A stretch of 64,000 bases of DNA from Butyrivibrio sp. XPD2002 (GTDB lineage: Bacteria; Bacillota; Clostridia; Lachnospirales; Lachnospiraceae): positions 219,382-283,381 of the forward strand of contig NZ_KE384114.1 in the NCBI RefSeq assembly GCF_000423945.1, read 5' to 3'. The translations under genes and the position numbers were made by a program. A model generated the notes under the pieces. It did no database searches. It had not been told where the DNA came from and worked only from the letters and a program-made list of their open reading frames with translations. This document shows positions 35,814 to 45,235 of this stretch, one piece after another (position 1 is the first letter of the stretch; the number at the start of each line of letters is the position of its first letter).

Positions 35814-36129
35814 AGCTTACCTCCACTAAAAAATAAAAAATAGTTCTTATCGTCAAACGAGTACATCAATTGACGATATGTTGTATTAAAACAACATAAT
35901 TAGGATATCACAATGAGTGTTAAAAGTAAAGGAATTATTAAAATATTCGCGAAAAAAATCACAATTTATCTAAGCTTTTACCGCATCCCTTTACTTTAAT
36001 TGTTTAGTGTGTTAAAATATGAAAGCATGAAGTGAAATTGACGAAATATAGTACATATTATGTCTTGTTTTATTTTATTTCAAGCAAAACTTGGGGGCGT
36101 ATTTATTCTTTCAAAACATGGAGGGTAAC
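35814..36129. other. Divergent intergenic region between cold-shock and yerC-type genes
   Basis: AT-rich. Contains a hairpin ATCGTCAA (35849-35856)/TTGACGAT (35870-35877) close to the cold-shock start, probably part of its structured leader. On the plus strand TTGTTTAGTGTGTTAAAAT (36000-36018) is a loose promoter-like stretch for the yerC-type gene. Nothing else supported. Confidence 0.4.
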
Positions 36130-36426
36130 ATGAACAAAAAAATTCGTACAGAAGCGGTGGATCATCTATTTGAGGCCATTCTGTCACTTAGCGATAAGGA
36201 AGAGTGTTATAGCTTTTTCGAGGATCTCTGCACAGTGAATGAACTTATGTCTCTGTCACAGAGATTTGAGGTTGCAGCAATGCTCAGGAAGCATAAGACC
36301 TATCTCGAGATAGCAGAGAAGACTGGAGCTTCTACAGCAACAATAAGCCGAGTTAACAGATCTCTCAATTACGGAGATGACGGATATGCACTTGTATTTT
36401 CTAAGATGAAGTCTGAAGAGAACTAA
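36130..36426 (+). CDS. YerC/YecD-type TrpR family regulator
   Basis: 98 residues from ATG 36130 (MNKKIRTEAVDHL); GGAGGG precedes. The TrpR-like fold is shown by LMSLSQRFEVAAMLRKHKTYLEIAEKTGASTATISRVNRSL, including the helix-turn-helix EIAEKTGASTATISRVNR. YerC is a widespread Firmicute regulator of uncertain target. It lies alone, ending in its own terminator. An upstream in-frame ATG (36118) would add four residues. Confidence 0.88.
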   Translation: MNKKIRTEAVDHLFEAILSLSDKEECYSFFEDLCTVNELMSLSQRFEVAAMLRKHKTYLEIAEKTGASTATISRVNRSLNYGDDGYALVFSKMKSEEN

Positions 36427-36456
36427 GAGGATTTTAAGTTTGGAGTTTTAAGCAAG

Positions 36457-36481
36457 CGTAGCAGGTGACTGCTACGTTTTA
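36457..36481 (+). terminator. Terminator of the yerC-type gene
   Basis: CGTAGCAG (36457-36464), GTGA, CTGCTACG (36469-36476), TTTTA. Confidence 0.8.
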
Positions 36482-36554
36482 TGTTGTTAACTGGGAGTAT
36501 GGCAAGGAATTATAATAGATATATTGAAGTTATAAAAATATAATACCTGAATAT

Positions 36555-36588
36555 AAAAATAGGACCGTCATTACTGACAGCCCTATTT
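36555..36588 (-). terminator. Terminator of the bactofilin operon
   Basis: On the minus strand AATAGGGCTGTCA, loop GTAA, TGACGGTCCTATT, then TTTTT. Confidence 0.8.
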
Positions 36589-36592
36589 TAAT

Positions 36593-37009
36593 TTAGTTTG
36601 CAGAAGCTCTCTCTTTTGCCGTCTCAGCAGAAGTTTTCTCTGCTGTCATCTGGCATTGACCTTGGAAAACAGCGTTTTCATCAATTACCAGAGTCTTGGC
36701 TGATAAGTCACCAATGAGCTTGCCGGTGTCGCTGATCTCGACCTTTCCTGTGCTCGCAGTTACGTTTCCGTTGATCTCTCCTGCGAGGAAGAGGTTGGTA
36801 GCTGAAACAGCTCCGTTAATCTTGCCTTCCTGACCAACGATGAGAGAACCATTTACAGATACGTTACCGTTAATGGTGCCATCGACACGTGTGCTTTCCT
36901 TAGCGCTAAAGGGTCCATCCAGAATGGCCCCGGCTGCAATAAATGAAGTAATGGGTTCTGCAGCTACGTCCATTGAACCATCTGCCTTTGAGTTGTTAAA
37001 TAGTGCCAT
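36593..37009 (-). CDS. Bactofilin (polymer-forming cytoskeletal protein)
   Basis: 138 residues. Central beta-helical bactofilin domain built from short glycine-rich turns: GTINGNVSVNGSLIVGQEGK, INGAVSATNLFLAGEINGNV, KVEISDTGKLIGDLSAKTL. Short disordered ends. Bactofilins form membrane-associated filaments that place cell-wall enzymes. It is downstream of, and probably co-transcribed with, a LytM-like membrane protein, the common bactofilin/M23 pairing. Confidence 0.92.
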   Translation of the reverse strand: MALFNNSKADGSMDVAAEPITSFIAAGAILDGPFSAKESTRVDGTINGNVSVNGSLIVGQEGKINGAVSATNLFLAGEINGNVTASTGKVEISDTGKLIGDLSAKTLVIDENAVFQGQCQMTAEKTSAETAKERASAN

Positions 37010-37068
37010 TGTTAGCCTCCTTAAAAGAGGGATATTTAAATCCCTTTATCTATAATAATGGATTTCGA

Positions 37069-37923
37069 TTATCCATTTATCTCAATAAGATCTTCAGGAT
37101 TTATAAATACTCCGTCCTTTTGAAGCTGGAATCCCAACTTTGTATTATCACTTCCCACAACAAAGAGGGTTGCTCCTCTGACTACGGTATCGCCTTCGTG
37201 AACAAGACTTTCACCGCCGTTTCTGTAAATTGAAACATAGCCGTTGCCGTGATCGATTGTTACTGAATTGCCATATTTTAAATCGCCTGCTACGGAAGTA
37301 ACAGTTCCTGATCCTGCGGATGTAATGGTTGAGCCCTCTTCAGCTGAGAGGATAAGAATGGGATTATAGGCTGATGTGTCAACAGGGGGTGTCTCAGTAT
37401 TCTCATCGCCTTCGCCATCCTCGTTTTCTTCAGGTTTAACGGCATTGCCGTCAGCATCAATGAGGCCTTCAATCGCGATATCGCCGGAGTTCGGATCGTC
37501 ATAGCTTGCCACCATGGAAGCTGTTCCCGAGATGGGAAGAAGTGATGGTACACTTAACTGTTCCGCCTCGGCAGCTGTAACCTGCTCGGCTTCTACCTTT
37601 TTATTAAGAGCCTGGCTTAAGTTTGTTACTTCAGTCTTAAGCTCAGCATTTTCTTTTGCCAATGCAATGTTCTCATCGGTTTTTTCACTGATCAACTGAT
37701 CCTGCTGTGCAGAATATTTTTTTAATGAAGAAACTGTGATTGCTGAATGAATTTGAAAGCATAGTAATGCTACGAATACTGCAAAGATGGAAAACGCCAG
37801 CACCTGAGTAGCTACGTGCCCAAGATGAAAGCCGCCGCTGCTTCCGTCTGAATCCCCGGATATGATCATGATTGTGTAATGGCGTTTATGCCTGTGTTTT
37901 TTTGGTTTATTTAGATCTGCCAT
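37069..37923 (-). CDS. Degenerate LytM (M23)-domain membrane protein
   Basis: 284 residues: basic cytoplasmic head (KKHRHKRH), one membrane helix about 38-60, a coiled coil about 65-105 (ISEKTDENIALAKENAELKTEV), a linker rich in acid residues, and a C-terminal LytM fold about 195-284 (GTVTSVAGDLKYGNSVTIDHGNGYVSIYRN). The zinc ligands of active M23 peptidases are missing: no HxxxD before the fold, and the terminal HxH is replaced by FQL in LGFQLQKDG. So it should bind but not cut peptidoglycan, like SpoIIQ- or EnvC-type regulators. Partner of the bactofilin. Confidence 0.85.
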   Translation of the reverse strand: MADLNKPKKHRHKRHYTIMIISGDSDGSSGGFHLGHVATQVLAFSIFAVFVALLCFQIHSAITVSSLKKYSAQQDQLISEKTDENIALAKENAELKTEVTNLSQALNKKVEAEQVTAAEAEQLSVPSLLPISGTASMVASYDDPNSGDIAIEGLIDADGNAVKPEENEDGEGDENTETPPVDTSAYNPILILSAEEGSTITSAGSGTVTSVAGDLKYGNSVTIDHGNGYVSIYRNGGESLVHEGDTVVRGATLFVVGSDNTKLGFQLQKDGVFINPEDLIEING

Positions 37924-38074
37924 AAAAAACTCCCCGTTTAAAACTCACGGAATATAATACCATAAAACGTTATAGTAGGCAATTTCACAATGATGGACAC
38001 CACAATTGTGATGAAGGATGGTATGATCATAGATGTTAAGAAAAATCCGAATCCTGTACCTGCTGAGGAATTAA

Positions 38075-39064
38075 ATGATCTGTGATTATATTTTGAAGAA
38101 AAAAGAAAACAAGAATCGTATATGTGGACTCTTTGTGGCATGCATTTTGGTTTTGAATCTGCTATGTCCGATAAGTGGTCTTGCAGCATATAAGCCCGGT
38201 GGAATGATAGTGTTCCATTCATACTCTGACTACAACGCAGGAGATAGCCGCATTTTCCTGTATGACTTTAAGTCAGATACCCTCAAATGCTTAAGTGAAA
38301 ACTGGAAGGATATAGTAAATCCCATGAACGCCTGCTTTAGAAATGATGGTAAGGCGTTAGTTTTCATGGGACAAAATAGAGACGGCGAGTGGGATATTTT
38401 CCAATATGAGCTTGGTGCTGATAAGCCGGTCAATATTACGGAGGGGAATGACCTTGATGACGAGGATCCAAAATACGATTCAAAGGGGAAATACATTATT
38501 TTCAAGCAGAGTAATCCATCAGGAAAAGGAACCCGAATTGTTCGATATAGCTGCAGGTCGGGGAAGACGAAGGTGATTCTCAAGGGCTCATCCGAAAAGT
38601 CCATGCCTTATTACAGCAAAAATGGAAAGAAGATTTATTACACAGAAGGCAAAGGCCGAAAGACATCTATTAAAGCGCTCGATGTCAAAAGTAAGGAAAT
38701 CTCCATGCTTTACAGTAAGGACGGCGTGCAATCCTATTATCCCATCACCGGTGGCAATGGGAAATATCTCTATTTTTCAAGAGGCTACAGTAAGAAAAAT
38801 CGCGTAGACCAGATCATCAGATACAATCTGAAAACCGGTAAAGCAAAATCCCTAAAGTGCAACAGCAGGCATTTCGACTGCTCTGATGCCTGCTATGTTT
38901 CTTCGAAATATATCATTATCAGCAGCACTAAGAGCGGCAAAGAAGGCGGGTACGACTTATATCTTGTTAATGTCAAAAGCGGCGGGATGACCAGCTTGTC
39001 AAACTTTAATAATCATATAAACACTCCCATGGAGGAGCTTGGATGTGATTATTTTGAAAGCTGA
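38075..39064 (+). CDS. Secreted TolB/WD40-like beta-propeller protein
   Basis: 329 residues. Membrane/signal segment about 18-38, then six or so repeated blades of the PD40/TolB type (SRIFLYDFKSDTLKCLSEN, WDIFQYELGADKPVNITEG, DEDPKYDSKGKYIIFKQ, TSIKALDVKSKEISML, YDLYLVNVKSGGMTSLS). Likely exported or surface-held; function unknown. A 31-codon open frame (37990-38085) overlaps its start by 11 bases and may couple its translation, but that is uncertain. The ribosome site is poor. Confidence 0.75.
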   Translation: MICDYILKKKENKNRICGLFVACILVLNLLCPISGLAAYKPGGMIVFHSYSDYNAGDSRIFLYDFKSDTLKCLSENWKDIVNPMNACFRNDGKALVFMGQNRDGEWDIFQYELGADKPVNITEGNDLDDEDPKYDSKGKYIIFKQSNPSGKGTRIVRYSCRSGKTKVILKGSSEKSMPYYSKNGKKIYYTEGKGRKTSIKALDVKSKEISMLYSKDGVQSYYPITGGNGKYLYFSRGYSKKNRVDQIIRYNLKTGKAKSLKCNSRHFDCSDACYVSSKYIIISSTKSGKEGGYDLYLVNVKSGGMTSLSNFNNHINTPMEELGCDYFES

Positions 39065-39170
39065 TGGCATTTTTGGCGTTATTATTGTATGATTTTAAAA
39101 GCTTTTTACAAATGTAATTGTGTTCCATGAAAAGACATTTTTATCAGGCAAAAAAATAAAAGGAGACAGT

Positions 39171-40871
39171 ATGAAAATGGTTAAATTTAGTGAGATCGAA
39201 TACAAGCGTCCGGATATGGAGGCGCTTAAAAAGGCTTTGGAAGATGCTACTGCAAAAATCCGTGATGCCAGGAGTTATCAGGAAGTCAGAGACGCATACT
39301 ATTCACTGCAGGAGTATGAGCAGGAAGTCGAGTCAATGTTTACTCTGGCTTATGTTCGCAATACCATCAATATGAGGGATGAGTTTTATGATGCAGAGGT
39401 TAAACTGCTACAGGAAGATTATGCAAAGATGATTCCTCAGTATAACGCTTATGAGAAGGCTCTTACAGAGTCACAGTTCAGACCTGAATTTGAGGCTGAA
39501 TTTGGTGCTCAGCTCTTAAGAAAACTGGATGCTTCTTTGATGACAAGCGATGAGAAAATCATTTCTGAGACAATCCGCTGCGATCAGCTTAAGCAGGAAT
39601 ACAGCAAGACCGCTGCTGAGGCAGTGACTGACTTTAGAGGAGAGGAGTGCAATTTTTACGGACTCCTTAAGCACATGCAGAGCACAGACCGCGCAGAGCG
39701 CAAGGAGGCCTTCGAGGCATGGGCAGCACTTTATGAAAAGATCAGTCCCGAGCTCGAGGCCCAGTATGGAGAGCTTGTAAAGCTCCGTAATGAGATGGCT
39801 CTGAAAATGGGCTTCAAGAATTACGTCGATATGGCGTATATCGATAGAAACCGCTTTGATTACAAGCAGGAGGATGTGGCAAAATTCCGAGAGCAGGTAA
39901 GGGCGATAATCACACCTGCTGTTGCAAAGCTGCGCGAGGTACAGAAGGAAAAGCTCGGTGTGGATAAGCTTTACTACTATGACGAGGAGCTGAACTACCC
40001 TGATGGAAATGCTGCACCTATCGGAACTGCAAAGGAGCTCATAGACAAGGCACAGAAGATGTACAGAGAGATGAGCGCCGAGACAGGTGAGTTCTTTGAC
40101 TTCATGAAGGAGTATGATCTCTTTGACTTAGAGACCAGACCCGGCAAGCACATGGGCGGTTACATGACAGCTATGCCTCTTTTCAAGGCACCCTTCATCT
40201 TCAGTAATTTCAATGGTACCTCTGCAGACGTTGATGTACTTACCCACGAGGCAGGGCATGCATTCCAGGGATATCTTTCTATGAGATCAATTGATGTGAA
40301 CGCACTTCGCGCTTCAACAGCTGAGATCAACGAGATTCATTCCATGTCCATGGAACACTTCGCATACCCCTGGATGGAGCTGTTCTTTGGCGATAAAACT
40401 GAGAAATATATTACCTCACATCTTATGGGTGCACTTTCCGTAATTCCTTACCTGGTGAGTGTTGATGAGTTCCAGCATGAGGTTTATGCACATCCTGACT
40501 ACACAGCAGCTGACTGGAAGAGAACATGGCATGAGATTGAGCAGAAATACATGCCCTGGCGCGATTATGATGGAAATGAATTCCTGGAGGCAGGTGGCTT
40601 CTGGATGCAGAAACAGCATATCTTCCTCTATCCTTTTTACTATATTGAATATGCTATGTCAGCGATCTGTGCATTCCAGTACTATGGCCGTATGAAGGAG
40701 GACAGACAGAAGGCATGGAATGATTACCTCAGTCTCTGCCGCGCAGGTGGAACCAAGGGCTATTTGGAGCTTCTGAAAATCGGTAATCTCCTTAGTCCTT
40801 TTGAAGACGGTACCGTTGAGAAGAGCACAGCTCATGTGATCGAGGAGCTTTCAAAGCGCTACACAGCATGA
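39171..40871 (+). CDS. M3 family oligoendopeptidase (PepF-like)
   Basis: 566 residues from ATG 39171 (AAAAGGAG just upstream; the longer frame is rejected). Zinc motif LTHEAGHAFQ with His359, Glu360 and His363, and a third ligand in the downstream STAEINEIHSMSMEHF helix. All-helical M3 body. A cytoplasmic metallopeptidase that trims oligopeptides. Single-gene unit. Confidence 0.93.
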   Translation: MKMVKFSEIEYKRPDMEALKKALEDATAKIRDARSYQEVRDAYYSLQEYEQEVESMFTLAYVRNTINMRDEFYDAEVKLLQEDYAKMIPQYNAYEKALTESQFRPEFEAEFGAQLLRKLDASLMTSDEKIISETIRCDQLKQEYSKTAAEAVTDFRGEECNFYGLLKHMQSTDRAERKEAFEAWAALYEKISPELEAQYGELVKLRNEMALKMGFKNYVDMAYIDRNRFDYKQEDVAKFREQVRAIITPAVAKLREVQKEKLGVDKLYYYDEELNYPDGNAAPIGTAKELIDKAQKMYREMSAETGEFFDFMKEYDLFDLETRPGKHMGGYMTAMPLFKAPFIFSNFNGTSADVDVLTHEAGHAFQGYLSMRSIDVNALRASTAEINEIHSMSMEHFAYPWMELFFGDKTEKYITSHLMGALSVIPYLVSVDEFQHEVYAHPDYTAADWKRTWHEIEQKYMPWRDYDGNEFLEAGGFWMQKQHIFLYPFYYIEYAMSAICAFQYYGRMKEDRQKAWNDYLSLCRAGGTKGYLELLKIGNLLSPFEDGTVEKSTAHVIEELSKRYTA

Positions 40872-40987
40872 GAAAACCTGAGCTGAATTCTGCCGTTTAC
40901 ATTACTTCTGAAAAAGACTATAATATATAGGATTATCGCATGCAGGGGCATGTATATTTGAAATACTATATAAAGTGAGGTTACATT

Positions 40988-41497
40988 ATGGCATTATTAG
41001 AACAGTGGCGCGGTATGGCTTATTCAGAAAAAGCTGATAAGGCACAGCTGCAGAAACTTTGGACAGATTATTTTCAGAAGGAAAAAGATATTTACGCAAT
41101 CCTTCTTAAGAATCCTGATGAAGTAGTTAAGGGCACAGTTAAGGAACTGGCTGAAAAATATAGCGTTGATATCATGACAATGACAGGATTCCTTGATGGA
41201 ATCAATGATTCACTTAAGGAGCAGAACCCTATCGATGATATGGAAGAGGATACAGAGGTTCAGCTCGGCTTCGATAAGGAGCTTCTTTACAAGAACATGG
41301 TAGCAGCAGGTGCTGACTGGCTTTATGGTCTTGAGGAGTGGAACGACATCTTCTCAGAGGAGAAGCAGAAGGAACTTTACAAGGAGCAGAAGGCTTCACA
41401 GACAGTTCGCAAGGAGAACAAGGTTTATCCTAACGATCCCTGTCCGTGTGGAAGTGGTAAGAAGTACAAGAAGTGCCACGGTAAAGGAAAGTTCTGA
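40988..41497 (+). CDS. SEC-C motif protein
   Basis: 169 residues. Helical, charged body with a C-terminal zinc-binding SEC-C motif [19 protein letters not shown], as found at the end of SecA and in many small proteins. The N-terminal part ([19 protein letters not shown]) is typical of Clostridia SEC-C proteins of unknown role. AAGTGAGG precedes the ATG. A terminator follows, so it is a single-gene unit. Confidence 0.85.
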   Translation: MALLEQWRGMAYSEKADKAQLQKLWTDYFQKEKDIYAILLKNPDEVVKGTVKELAEKYSVDIMTMTGFLDGINDSLKEQNPIDDMEEDTEVQLGFDKELLYKNMVAAGADWLYGLEEWNDIFSEEKQKELYKEQKASQTVRKENKVYPNDPCPCGSGKKYKKCHGKGKF

Positions 41498-41518
41498 TAG
41501 CTTATTAAGAGAGAAAAC

Positions 41519-41549
41519 AGCCCTGTATAATATGTGCGGGGCTTTTTTC
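41519..41549 (+). terminator. Terminator of the SEC-C gene
   Basis: AGCCC (41519-41523) and GGGCT (41539-41543) with a 15-base loop, then a run of T. Confidence 0.7.
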
Positions 41550-41598
41550 AATAAATAATTATGACTGTGCCCGGTTGGCACGGAAAAGGAGAAAAATC

Positions 41599-43476
41599 AT
41601 GACAAAAGAAGAATTTAAAGAAGTGTATCGCCATTCATTGGCACACATCCTTGCAAAAGCCGTAATCGAGATTTACGGTAAGGAGACACAGTACGCAATT
41701 GGTCCGCAGGTGGCAGACGGTTGCTATTATGACTTCGTTTTGCCGGGGGCTGTGACAGAGGATGATTTCAAGACCATCGAGGATAAGATGCGCGAGATCA
41801 TCAAGAGAAGAGAGGATTGGACAAGAAAAGAGGTTTCCAAGGAAGAAGCTCTCGAAATCTTTAAGGATCAGAAGTTTAAGACAGAGCTTATCAATGATCT
41901 TCCTGACGGAGAGACCATCACTACCTACAACACAGGTGATGATTTCATCGATCTTTGCCGTGGACCTCACGTTGAAAACTCTCAGGAGCTGATGAATGTT
42001 TCCTTTAAATTAAAGGCTGTATCAGGCGCTTACTGGAGAGGCGATGAGAAGAGAGATTCCATGACAAGAATTTATCTCTATGCATTCCCTACAAAGGATG
42101 AGCTTAAGGCTCACCTTAAGATGATCCAGGAAGCTTTAGAGCGCGACCACAAGAAGATCGGTGCTCAGCTTGATCTTTTCATGTTTGACGAGACAGCTCC
42201 CGGAATGCCTTACTGGCTTCCCAGAGGCTGGAGAATGTACCAGAAGCTCCTTAAGTTCTCAAGAGATATTCAGGAGAGACATGGTTATACAGAGATCGCA
42301 GCTCCTCTTATCGATAACAAGAAGCTGTGGCTTATCAGTGGACACTGGGCTCATTACATCAACAACATGTTCATCGTACCAGGAATCGCAGGTCATGTTC
42401 AGGCTGACACAACTATTCCTGATGTAGCAGAGAGCATGGATGAGGATGCAGCTAAGACTCCTGTTAAGATCGAGAGAGGCTCTGTTATCTACAACAGAGA
42501 GGCCCTTGATACAATGGGCGCTAAGCCTATGAACTGTCCTAACGCTATGATGACTTATAAGAGAACAGTTCACTCTTACAAAGAGCTTCCTATCCGTTAC
42601 AGTGAGTACGATGTACTTCACAGAAAAGAGAAGTCAGGACAGATGAACGGTCTTTTCCGTGTTCAGGAGTTCAGACAGGACGATGACCATACATTCGTTA
42701 TGGAGTCACAGATCCAGGATGAGATTGCAGATATCATCTCAATCGCAGACGAGATCTACAAGACATTCGGTGTTACATACAGAGCTGAGTTCTCAACCCG
42801 TCCCGATGATTTCATGGGTGATATCGAGGTTTGGAACAGAGCAGAGGCTGCTATTAAGAGCATTCTTGATAAGAAATATGGCGAAGGTGGCTATGAGATC
42901 AACGAGGGCGACGGCGCTTTCTATGGTCCTAAGATCGACCTTCAGATCAAGGACGCACTTGGAAGAGAGTGGCAGTGCGGTACAGTACAGCTTGACTACC
43001 AGCTTCCTCACAACTTTGGCCTTACATATCAGGCTCAGGACGGAAGCCTTGAGATGCCTGTTGTTATCCACAGAGCTATCTATGGCTCACTTGAGAGATT
43101 CATCGGTATCATCATCGAGAACTTCAAGGGTGCGTTCCCGTTCTGGCTCAGCCCTTATCAGGTAGGTATCGTTCCTATCCGTGTTGAGCACAACGAGTAT
43201 GCTAAGAAGGTAGCTGACCTTCTCTTCGAGAACGGCATCGATGTTGAGGCTGATTACTCCGACAACAACATGAAGGAGAAGATCAAGAAGTTCAAGAACT
43301 ACAAGGATCCTTATATCATCGTTCTTGGTGATAAGGAGGCAGCTGAGAACACTGTTTCAATCAATGTTCGTGGTTCTAACAAGCAGATTCAGAATGTACC
43401 TCTTGATAAGTTTGTTGAGATGTGCAAGAAGATGAATGCAGAGCACACACTTGAGCTTATTGATTCTGTAGAGTAA
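41599..43476 (+). CDS. thrS: Threonyl-tRNA synthetase lacking the TGS domain
   Basis: 625 residues from ATG 41599 (AAGGAG upstream). It begins directly with the editing domain: HSLAHILAKA (HxxxH) and DLCRGPHVE (Cys-x3-His). Usual ThrRS has an N-terminal TGS domain of about 60 residues before this, absent here. The class II core is complete: motif 1 region, zinc Cys in KPMNCPNAMM, His in QDDDHTF and His in PVVIHRAI, and a C-terminal anticodon-binding domain. An extra stretch of about 40 residues (VPGIAGHVQADTTIPDVAES and following) sits before KPMNCP. No T-box leader was seen. It charges tRNA-Thr in translation. Confidence 0.93.
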   Translation: MTKEEFKEVYRHSLAHILAKAVIEIYGKETQYAIGPQVADGCYYDFVLPGAVTEDDFKTIEDKMREIIKRREDWTRKEVSKEEALEIFKDQKFKTELINDLPDGETITTYNTGDDFIDLCRGPHVENSQELMNVSFKLKAVSGAYWRGDEKRDSMTRIYLYAFPTKDELKAHLKMIQEALERDHKKIGAQLDLFMFDETAPGMPYWLPRGWRMYQKLLKFSRDIQERHGYTEIAAPLIDNKKLWLISGHWAHYINNMFIVPGIAGHVQADTTIPDVAESMDEDAAKTPVKIERGSVIYNREALDTMGAKPMNCPNAMMTYKRTVHSYKELPIRYSEYDVLHRKEKSGQMNGLFRVQEFRQDDDHTFVMESQIQDEIADIISIADEIYKTFGVTYRAEFSTRPDDFMGDIEVWNRAEAAIKSILDKKYGEGGYEINEGDGAFYGPKIDLQIKDALGREWQCGTVQLDYQLPHNFGLTYQAQDGSLEMPVVIHRAIYGSLERFIGIIIENFKGAFPFWLSPYQVGIVPIRVEHNEYAKKVADLLFENGIDVEADYSDNNMKEKIKKFKNYKDPYIIVLGDKEAAENTVSINVRGSNKQIQNVPLDKFVEMCKKMNAEHTLELIDSVE

Positions 43477-43485
43477 AAATATTAG

Positions 43486-43535
43486 CCTTCCCCCTACTTT
43501 AGGGGGAAGGTGTCAGCGAAGCTGACGGATGAGGG
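43486..43535 (+). repeat. GCTGACGGATGAGGG repeat element, copy 3
   Basis: CCTTCCCCC-TACTTTA-GGGGGAAGG, then TGTCAGCGAAGCTGACG and GATGAGGG. The stem differs from copies 1 and 2 but remains complementary. GAGGG lies 5 to 9 bases before the next gene's ATG. Confidence 0.85.
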
Positions 43536-43539
43536 TTTG

Positions 43540-45216
43540 ATGAACAACCTTAATAATTTAAATAATAAGTGGGGCATTGCTCAAAGAGTGATCGGAATAA
43601 TTTTGTATCTGGTGTCTGCCGGAATGCTGGTATTTTCGACTTACCTTTGTTTTAGCCCCGATATATGGTACGACGAGCTCTACAGTATACAGTTTGCTTT
43701 AAAGAGCGTATCTGAGATGGTTAAGTTAACAGCGGCGGATGTTCACCCGCCGCTGTATTACGTTATCGTGCATTATCTGATAAGAGGATTTGGCTATATA
43801 GGAGGTGCCCTTGGTGTTACAATAGGGACAGATACTCTTGCGGGCAATATGCCTGTCATATACGCCAAGATGGCAAGTGTCATTCCGCTTGTGATCCTCT
43901 TTATATACGCGGTGACGATCATCAGGAAAAGGTACGGAACACTTATAGGCGGACTGTTTAGCTGCGCAATGATCGCTATGCCTCAGATGGCGGATTACTC
44001 TGTTGAGATCAGAATGTACAGCTGGGTAATGCTTTTTGTGACAGCCATGTGCATACATGCAGAGCCTTTCCTTGAAAATGATAAGGATAAGCAGATAAGA
44101 GGCTTAAAATGGAGCAAGGCTTTCCCTGTCTTCATATATGGACTTCTCGCCTGCTATACTCAGTACTATGCCGCTGTTGCGGTGGCTTTTGTGTATTTGT
44201 TCCTTATAGTATGGTCTGTAAGGAAAAACATCTATCAGCTTGGGATACTTTTGATAAGCGCCAATTTCACAGCGGTAGCTTATTTCCCCTGGATAGGCGT
44301 CGTGTTGTCACAGGCAAAGTCCGTATCTTCAAATTACTGGATACAGCCCCTTAGTCTTAGGAGCTTTGGCGGCATTATCAAGTACCTTATGAAGCCCGGA
44401 TTTTTCAATGAAAAGCTGGCAACAATCCTTGCTGTAGTAATATTTATTCTGGTGGCATTCGCAGTGGTTATAAACATCAGGGATGCCTATATGTGGCTGT
44501 GCTTTATGCCGGTTATTGGAATTATTGCCTTCGGCTTTGCAGCTTCTATATTGCTAAGGCCCGTGTTCACATACAGATACATGATCCCCGGAATGGCAGC
44601 GCTGTGGCTTGGAGTTCTTATAGCATCGGGAAGGCTTCTGAATGTTTTTGGAAAAGATGCCGGAACAGAAGAGAAAAAGGCTAAGCCCTTTGAGAAAGCT
44701 CTCTTTGCAGGTGGGTTACTGCTCACTTCACTCGTAATCGTATTCTGTATCAGGGATTATTGGGCTTTCCGTGGAAATGAACTCTACAAACGTGTTAATA
44801 TGGTAGAAACGGAGAAGTTCTGGAATTCAATAAATGCAGAAACTACCGGTAAAAAGACGATACTGGTCTGCAACTTCGATCAGGTATCCGCTATATCGCT
44901 GTACTATGCAAACGGCATGAGAGATGTAGTGGGAGAGCAGGGAGAAGAGCCTCCGGTAATGGTTTATCTCTACGGAGCCATGACGGATGAAGTTCTGGCA
45001 AACACATTCCCCGGGATACTGAGCGTAACGGAGCCCTGGGAGGTTTGGGAGCTTGTGGACAGCGGAAGCAGAGTCCTGTTCCTTGGAAGCTTTAACTCAA
45101 GAGAAGATATTATAAAGGAGTGGGAGGAATCACCCCGTCCCTTATCAAGTGAAAACAAGGGTAGCTATCTTCTTGAGAGATATTGGTTCGATGTGTTTGA
45201 AGTAACTAAGAAGTGA
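43540..45216 (+). CDS. GT-C type membrane glycosyltransferase
   Basis: 558 residues from ATG 43540; the earlier GTG lies in the repeat. About eleven membrane segments. The first outside loop has IWYDELYSIQFALKS (conserved acidic pair near residue 42) and AADVHPPLYYVIVHYL, the DxHPPLYY motif of the ArnT/PMT-like lipid-sugar transferases. A soluble domain of about 150 residues follows the last helix. It would move a sugar from a polyprenyl carrier to a lipid or protein at the outer face. The acceptor is unknown. Confidence 0.82.
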   Translation: MNNLNNLNNKWGIAQRVIGIILYLVSAGMLVFSTYLCFSPDIWYDELYSIQFALKSVSEMVKLTAADVHPPLYYVIVHYLIRGFGYIGGALGVTIGTDTLAGNMPVIYAKMASVIPLVILFIYAVTIIRKRYGTLIGGLFSCAMIAMPQMADYSVEIRMYSWVMLFVTAMCIHAEPFLENDKDKQIRGLKWSKAFPVFIYGLLACYTQYYAAVAVAFVYLFLIVWSVRKNIYQLGILLISANFTAVAYFPWIGVVLSQAKSVSSNYWIQPLSLRSFGGIIKYLMKPGFFNEKLATILAVVIFILVAFAVVINIRDAYMWLCFMPVIGIIAFGFAASILLRPVFTYRYMIPGMAALWLGVLIASGRLLNVFGKDAGTEEKKAKPFEKALFAGGLLLTSLVIVFCIRDYWAFRGNELYKRVNMVETEKFWNSINAETTGKKTILVCNFDQVSAISLYYANGMRDVVGEQGEEPPVMVYLYGAMTDEVLANTFPGILSVTEPWEVWELVDSGSRVLFLGSFNSREDIIKEWEESPRPLSSENKGSYLLERYWFDVFEVTKK

Positions 45217-45235
45217 CATCTATAAGGAGCGTATA

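Noticed and set aside
41498..41598. T-box leader for thrS
   Set aside because: The gap is only about 100 bases, is largely a terminator for the previous gene, and lacks the T-box sequence.
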